Below are positions 7,124 to 10,601 of a DNA stretch of 10,601 nucleotides, piece after piece. The position numbers were made by a program, and so were the translations under genes. This DNA comes from an uncultured Alphaproteobacteria bacterium (lineage in GTDB: Bacteria; Pseudomonadota; Alphaproteobacteria; Reyranellales; Reyranellaceae). The notes below the pieces were generated by a model. That model was not told the DNA's origin. It was given only the letters and a program-made list of their open reading frames with translations, and ran no database searches. Within the stretch, counting starts at the first letter, position 1, and every line of letters begins with the position of its first letter. The DNA is taken from assembly GCA_903929895.1 (NCBI GenBank), contig CAIYWM010000331.1, positions 1 through 10,601 on the forward strand, in the 5' to 3' direction.

Positions 7124-7612
7124 CTATTCGCGGACCGGCGGGCCTTCCAGCCGGAGCGGCGCGTCGGCGGCGGGCTTGATGCCTTCGTCGAGCCGCAGGC
7201 AGCCGGCGTTGAGGCCGTCTCCGGGCTTCTTGTCGACCGGGGCGATGAACAGGGCGGTGACCTTGATGTCGCCCACGGCGAGGCGCGCCTCGCTGAGCCA
7301 GCGGGTGGCGCGAATCGAGGCGCCGCCCTTGTCGAGCGGCACCCAGCCGCACAGCACCGTACGTTCGCCCGACGGGTCGATGCGGACGTGCGCCGTGTCG
7401 TTGCCCTTGAAGCTGCCGGCGGCGCTGGTCACCTGCCACTCGAAGGAACCCGCGCGGTAGAGTTTGGCGTCATCGGCCGAGACGTCGATGGTGCCGACAT
7501 AGTCGGCCTTCGCCAGCGACGGATCGCGCAGCCAGCCCTGCGAGGCCGCGATGCCGTACAGCACCAGCGCGGCCGCCAGCAGTAGCATTGCCCAGCGTGG
7601 AATGCCGGTCAT
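7124..7612 (-). CDS. small membrane-anchored extracytoplasmic protein, function unknown
   Basis: A 162-residue protein I do not recognise. Residues 7-23 form one strongly hydrophobic segment after a short Arg-containing start, consistent with an N-terminal anchor or uncleaved signal and the rest outside the cytoplasm. There is no lipobox. The exported part (about 30-162) alternates short beta-like stretches (YVGTIDVSADD, FEWQVTSAAG, AHVRIDP, GDIKVTALFIAPVD) and has only two cysteines, Cys88 and Cys138, which could form a disulfide. It lies 16 bp after the SDR stop and 28 bp before the MmgE/PrpD gene, on the same strand, so it is very likely co-transcribed with two metabolic enzymes. Codon composition matches the neighbours. 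A role in the pathway, or simply co-location, cannot be told apart from sequence. Confidence 0.8.
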   Translation of the reverse strand: MTGIPRWAMLLLAAALVLYGIAASQGWLRDPSLAKADYVGTIDVSADDAKLYRAGSFEWQVTSAAGSFKGNDTAHVRIDPSGERTVLCGWVPLDKGGASIRATRWLSEARLAVGDIKVTALFIAPVDKKPGDGLNAGCLRLDEGIKPAADAPLRLEGPPVRE

Positions 7613-7628
7613 GGTCTCGCTCGTCCGG

Positions 7629-8393
7629 TCAGGCGAGGATCGTGGTCAGGCCGCCATCGACCACCAGCGTATGGCCGGTGATGTAGCTGCCGGCATCGGA
7701 CGCCAGCAGCAGCAGGGCCCCGCGCAGGTCTTCGGGCTTACCCCAGCGCCCGGCCGCGGTGCGCCGCTCGAGCATGCCGCTGAAGTCCTTGTTCTGCTGC
7801 AGGGGCACGTTGAGTTCGGTCCGGATGTAGCCGGGCGCGATCGCGTTGGCGGTGACGTGCGGCCCAAACTCGGCCGCCAGGTTCTTGGTGAGGCCGACGA
7901 GCCCGTGCTTGGCCGAGACATAGCCTGCAACCGAGGCCCGACCGAGGACCGCCATCACCGACGAGATGTTGACGATGCGGCCATACTTGCGCGCCAGCAT
8001 GTGACGGCCAACCTCACGGGCGACGATGAACTGCGAGACCAGGTCGGTTTCGATCACCTTGCGGAAATCAGCCGTTGCGGTGTCGACGATGTCCTGGCGG
8101 TGCACGATCCCGGCATTGTTCACCAGCACGTCGATGCGGCGGTGCTTGGCCACGATGGCCGCGACCTTGGCGACGACATCGGCCTCGTCGGTCACGTCCA
8201 GCGTCACCACGTGCGCCCGGCCGCCCTTGCGGTCGATGGCGCGGGCGGTCGCGTCGAGTTCTTTCACGGTGCGGCCGGCGCAGAGCACCGTGGCGCCGGC
8301 CTCTGCCAGGGCCAGCGCCATGTCGCGGCCGAGGCCACGCGAGGCGCCGGTTACCAGCGCCACGCGATTCTTCATCGAAAACAGATCCGCCAT
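7629..8393 (-). CDS. SDR oxidoreductase, gluconate 5-dehydrogenase / KduD-like
   Basis: A 254-residue classical SDR. TGASRGLG is at 15-22, an acidic DV at 66-67, NNAG at 93-96, Ser145, Tyr158 and Lys162 form the S-Y-K triad (YVSAK), PG is at 187-188, and the C-terminal YITGHTLVVDGG is at 237-248. The region around GRASVAGY, and later AAGRWGKPEDLRG, recalls gluconate 5-dehydrogenases (IdnO/Ga5DH), which interconvert gluconate and 5-ketogluconate. As in those, the fourth tetrad residue is Asp117 (ETDL) instead of Asn. The frame stays open upstream to 8579, but that extension overlaps the divergent SDR gene. ATG 8393 has an AGGCGGG site just upstream and gives the usual SDR N-terminus. It is the first gene of the three-gene minus-strand unit. 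The specific substrate is inference. Confidence 0.93.
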   Translation of the reverse strand: MADLFSMKNRVALVTGASRGLGRDMALALAEAGATVLCAGRTVKELDATARAIDRKGGRAHVVTLDVTDEADVVAKVAAIVAKHRRIDVLVNNAGIVHRQDIVDTATADFRKVIETDLVSQFIVAREVGRHMLARKYGRIVNISSVMAVLGRASVAGYVSAKHGLVGLTKNLAAEFGPHVTANAIAPGYIRTELNVPLQQNKDFSGMLERRTAAGRWGKPEDLRGALLLLASDAGSYITGHTLVVDGGLTTILA

Positions 8394-8416
8394 GATCCCG
8401 CCTGAGGTGCGTTTCT

Positions 8417-8446
8417 TTGCCTTGGGCCCCGATCCTAGCCTATGAA
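8417..8446 (+). promoter_or_regulatory. possible sigma-70-type promoter for the SDR at 8476
   Basis: A TTGCCT box (8417-8422) and TATGAA (8441-8446) are 18 bases apart in the 82-bp gap between two divergent SDR genes. Transcription would begin near 8453, giving a short leader. Each hexamer departs from consensus at two positions, so this is tentative. No comparable pair is evident for the minus-strand gene. Confidence 0.3.
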
Positions 8447-8463
8447 AGGTGCTGCGAGATATC

Positions 8464-8469
8464 GGGAGA
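8464..8469 (+). promoter_or_regulatory. ribosome binding site that fixes the SDR start at 8476
   Basis: GGGAGA lies 6 bases before ATG 8476. The frame is open back to a GTG at 8449, but that start would place this site inside the coding sequence and add residues not usual in SDRs. Confidence 0.75.
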
Positions 8470-8475
8470 AACGAC

Positions 8476-9276
8476 ATGGCGAAATCGAACAAGGTGGCGA
8501 TCGTGACGGGCTCGGCGACCGGGCTGGGCGCCTCCTGCGCCCTCGACCTGGCGGAGCGTGGCTGGAACGTCGCGATCAACTACACCAAGAGCAAGAAAGA
8601 GGCGGACGAGACTTACGAGGCGGTGAAGGCCAAGGGCGTCGAGGCGATCCTCGTCCAGGCCGACATGGGCCAGGACGCGGACTGCAAGAGGCTCGCCGAC
8701 GAGACGATGAAGCAGTGGGGCCGCATCGACGGCCTGATCAACAATGCCGGCACCACCAAGTTCCAGAATCAGGGCGACCTCGATGGCGTCACGCCGGAGG
8801 ATTTCGACCGCATCCTGCGGGTGAACGTGACCGGTCCCTACATGATGAGCCGGGCCGTCTATCCCATGATGAAGAAGCAGTGGGAGACCCAGCAGGATCG
8901 CGGCTCGATCGTCAACATCTCCTCGATCGCGGGCGTCATGGGGGTCGGCAGCTCGATTCCCTATGCCTGCTCCAAGGGCGCGCTCAACACCCTGACCCTC
9001 ACGCTCGCGCGCTGGCTGTCGCCGGCGGTGCGGGTGAATACGGTCTGCCCGGGATTCATCCAGACGCGCTGGCTGCTGGGCGGGATGGGCGAGGAGAACT
9101 ACAACAAGATGAAGATGGGGCAGGAGCAGAACACGCCGCTGCGCCAGGCCGGCACGCCCGAGCAGATGGCGGAGGCCGTGATGTTCTTCCTGACCAGCGC
9201 CAGCAACATCACCGGCGAGTTCCTGATCGTGGACGCCGGCACCCATCTCGCCAGCCTGCCGATGAAGGCGCGGTAG
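8476..9276 (+). CDS. SDR oxidoreductase, FabG-like
   Basis: A 266-residue classical SDR. TGSATGLG is at 11-18, NNAG at 89-92, Asn117, Ser150, Tyr163 and Lys167 complete the N-S-Y-K tetrad (YACSK at 163-167), PG is at 192-193 and ITGEFLIVDAG is at 245-255. The second strand ends NYTKSKK (35-41), similar to 3-oxoacyl-ACP reductase-like SDRs that use NADP(H). It has insertions relative to the 245-residue norm around 134-143 (KQWETQQDRG) and at 201-220 in the substrate-binding lid, which will set its specificity. It is transcribed away from the other SDR across 82 bp and appears monocistronic, ending just before a hairpin. It is not in a fatty-acid synthesis context, so annotation as FabG itself is not justified. 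Substrate unknown. Confidence 0.93.
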   Translation: MAKSNKVAIVTGSATGLGASCALDLAERGWNVAINYTKSKKEADETYEAVKAKGVEAILVQADMGQDADCKRLADETMKQWGRIDGLINNAGTTKFQNQGDLDGVTPEDFDRILRVNVTGPYMMSRAVYPMMKKQWETQQDRGSIVNISSIAGVMGVGSSIPYACSKGALNTLTLTLARWLSPAVRVNTVCPGFIQTRWLLGGMGEENYNKMKMGQEQNTPLRQAGTPEQMAEAVMFFLTSASNITGEFLIVDAGTHLASLPMKAR

Positions 9277-9295
9277 TCCCCTTCAAGGCGTGATG

Positions 9296-9319
9296 GGGGC
9301 GTGGTGTAAGCCACGCCCC
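9296..9319. terminator. hairpin between convergent genes, probable bidirectional terminator
   Basis: A perfect 9-bp stem (GGGGCGTGG at 9296-9304 pairing with CCACGCCCC at 9311-9319) encloses a 6-base loop. It sits in the 48-bp gap between the stop codons of the FabG-like SDR (plus) and the phosphatase (minus). Neither side has a T-run, so it is not a textbook intrinsic terminator. The position and the GC-rich stem still suggest termination or 3'-end protection for both transcripts. Confidence 0.6.
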
Positions 9320-9324
9320 AACAG

Positions 9325-9879
9325 TCAGACCGGAATCTCGTGGCCGCGACCGATGTTGCGGACCACGTCCTTGAGGTGAGGCTTCACCTCGAGCAGCGCC
9401 TTTCGATAGGCGACCAGGCCGCGCAGCATGGCGCCGTCGCGCTTCAGCAGCGCGTCGGCGAACTCGACCATGCGGGTGTTGGGCCAGCCATGCTTGCGCA
9501 GCTCCAGCAGCTTCAGGAAGGCCTGTTCCTCGGTTCCCGGCGCGAACTGCGTCATCAGGATGGCTGCGGCGGCGGTCGAGCGCGAGATGCCGGCGTGGCA
9601 ATGGACAAGCACGTGGCCATCGGGCCGCGCATGGACGCGTTCGCCGAAGGCGAGCACCTGCTCGATATGGGCCTGCGTGCAGGCCTCGAAGCCGGGATAT
9701 TCCGCCACGACGTCGTCGAAGCGGATCAGCTCGTGTTCGATGCCGGCGTAGGTGTCGAGCGCGGGCGGGCGCGGCTCGTGTGTGTCGATGATCGACAGGA
9801 CGTGGCTTACGCCGACGGCACAGTGCTGCGGAAGCTCGGGAATGCCGCAGATCGTGACCTTGAAGGGAGGGAGTGACAT
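9325..9879 (-). CDS. Cys-based protein tyrosine/dual-specificity-type phosphatase
   Basis: A 184-residue cytoplasmic protein with the PTP signature HCHAGISRST at 93-102 (HCxxGxxRS/T): Cys94 is the nucleophile and Arg100 binds phosphate. Asp55 or Asp56 (RFDD), about 38 residues upstream, is the likely general acid. The remaining sequence is helical, with no signal peptide or extra domain, close to the compact DSP-like phosphatases found in alphaproteobacteria. It dephosphorylates either phosphotyrosine proteins or small phosphorylated metabolites; the sequence does not say which. It begins 9 bp after the stop of the TauE/SafE gene, so the two are almost surely co-transcribed. The ribosome binding site is weak (a GGGC run), which suggests coupling to the upstream gene. 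The end faces the hairpin at 9296-9319. Confidence 0.88.
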   Translation of the reverse strand: MSLPPFKVTICGIPELPQHCAVGVSHVLSIIDTHEPRPPALDTYAGIEHELIRFDDVVAEYPGFEACTQAHIEQVLAFGERVHARPDGHVLVHCHAGISRSTAAAAILMTQFAPGTEEQAFLKLLELRKHGWPNTRMVEFADALLKRDGAMLRGLVAYRKALLEVKPHLKDVVRNIGRGHEIPV

Positions 9880-9888
9880 GGCCCGAGC

Positions 9889-10601
9889 CTACAACAAGCC
9901 ACGCGCCATGTGCAGCCCGACCAGGAAAACCCGGCGGAACATTTCCGGAGACAGCGCATTGCGAGACTTCTGGCCGAGCCAGACGCCGATCGAGGTCGGC
10001 ACAATAGCGGCGATCCCGCCTATGACATTCGTGGCATCGAAGGCACCCTGGCGGAACAGCGCGAAGGTGAGCGCTCCGATCAGGAAGATGAAGAGGATGC
10101 CCAGCGCCTGGACGAGGTCGTCCTTGTCGATGTCAAGCGACTGCATGTAGGGCAGGAATGGCACCGCCGCGATGCCGGTGAAACCGGCGACGCCGCCGCT
10201 GGCAATACCCATCAGCGGGTTCATCCAGCGTTCGGCTTGTCGCGAGACGCGCGGACGCCACGCCAGGAGCATGATGGTCGAATAGACGGCCAGCATCACG
10301 CCCAGCCAGGCCGAGGCCTGGGGTGAACCGAGCTTGCCCAGGGTCGCTGCCACCAGGATCAGCGTGACGGTCGCGGTGAGGGCCAGCGTCCAGAACCGGC
10401 GGAACAGGCGCAGCAGGCCGGAGCCGTAGCCGGCCTGCCAGACGTTCGTGGCCAGCGTCGGAATGGTCATGATCGCTAGCGAGTCGTCGAGAGGTACGGC
10501 CAGGGTCATCAGGCCCACGGCGATCGGCGGGAGGCCGATACCGACCGCTCCCTTGGCGATGCCAGCGACGATGAAGGCGACGAAGATCACCAGGATCTGG
10601 A
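9889..10601 (-). CDS. TauE/SafE family sulfite/organosulfonate exporter-type permease (5' partial)
   Basis: 236 residues of a multi-pass inner-membrane protein are visible. The frame stays open to the window edge, so the true start lies outside. A GTG at 10590 is in frame but within the first helix, so it is unlikely to be the start. The two-repeat TauE/SafE layout is clear: GIAKGAVGIGLPPIAVGLMTL opens the first half, and IASGGVAGFTGIAAVPFLPY about 120 residues later opens the second, each followed by several hydrophobic helices. The family averages about 250 residues, so little is missing. Members move sulfite, sulfonates, sulfoacetate or other small anions, and the substrate cannot be assigned here. 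The phosphatase gene follows 9 bp after the stop, which suggests a shared transcript. Confidence 0.92.
   Translation of the reverse strand, partial: QILVIFVAFIVAGIAKGAVGIGLPPIAVGLMTLAVPLDDSLAIMTIPTLATNVWQAGYGSGLLRLFRRFWTLALTATVTLILVAATLGKLGSPQASAWLGVMLAVYSTIMLLAWRPRVSRQAERWMNPLMGIASGGVAGFTGIAAVPFLPYMQSLDIDKDDLVQALGILFIFLIGALTFALFRQGAFDATNVIGGIAAIVPTSIGVWLGQKSRNALSPEMFRRVFLVGLHMARGLL

Noticed and set aside
6118..7179. A 353-codon plus-strand frame opposite the MmgE/PrpD gene.
   Set aside because: Its composition is that of an antisense shadow. The minus strand carries conserved active-site residues of the family.
7551..8579. A 284-codon plus-strand frame (7551-8405) opposite the Ga5DH-like SDR, and the N-terminal extension of that SDR up to 8579.
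   Set aside because: The first is an antisense shadow. The second overlaps the divergent SDR coding region and adds residues not found in SDRs, while ATG 8393 has its own ribosome binding site.

Overview
The window is gene-dense, GC-rich bacterial chromosome with no RNA genes, mobile elements or CRISPR. The strong third-position GC bias, and the mix of a MalK/UgpC-type ABC ATPase, an orphan TctC-type binding protein, an MmgE/PrpD protein, several short-chain dehydrogenases and a TauE/SafE permease, suggest a metabolically versatile soil or water alphaproteobacterium (Bradyrhizobium- or Reyranella-like). That placement is inference from style, not from a marker gene.

Layout. (1) 1-2599, plus strand: the 3' part of a carbohydrate-type ABC ATPase, then an SDR oxidoreductase and an Ldh_2-family (malate/L-lactate type) dehydrogenase. 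The gaps are 30 bp and 1 bp, so this is the distal end of an uptake-and-oxidation operon. (2) 2604-4298, minus strand: a large polytopic membrane protein with a GT-C-like layout, convergent with the dehydrogenase at a 4-bp gap. (3) 4388-4687, plus strand: a 99-residue helical protein with one TPR-like motif, divergent from the membrane gene. (4) 4788-5759, plus strand: a secreted TctC (Bug) solute-binding protein whose 3' end overlaps that of the next gene. (5) 8393 down to 5746, minus strand: a three-gene unit of a gluconate-5-dehydrogenase-like SDR, a small membrane-anchored protein of unknown function and an MmgE/PrpD-family protein. (6) 8476-9276, plus strand: a FabG-like SDR divergent from unit 5 across 82 bp, ending before a hairpin. 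(7) Window end down to 9325, minus strand: a TauE/SafE permease entering from outside the window, then a Cys-based protein phosphatase 9 bp downstream.

Taken together the locus looks like catabolism of small organic acids, sugar acids or polyols: two uptake components (ABC ATPase, TctC), four NAD(P)-dependent oxidoreductases and one dehydratase/decarboxylase-family enzyme. No substrate can be assigned from sequence alone. I see no obviously new defence or mobile system. The least explained parts are the membrane protein at 2604-4298, the 162-residue anchored protein at 7124-7612 and the 99-residue protein at 4388-4687. No stretch over 300 bases lacks a gene; the longest gaps are 100, 89 and 82 bases.
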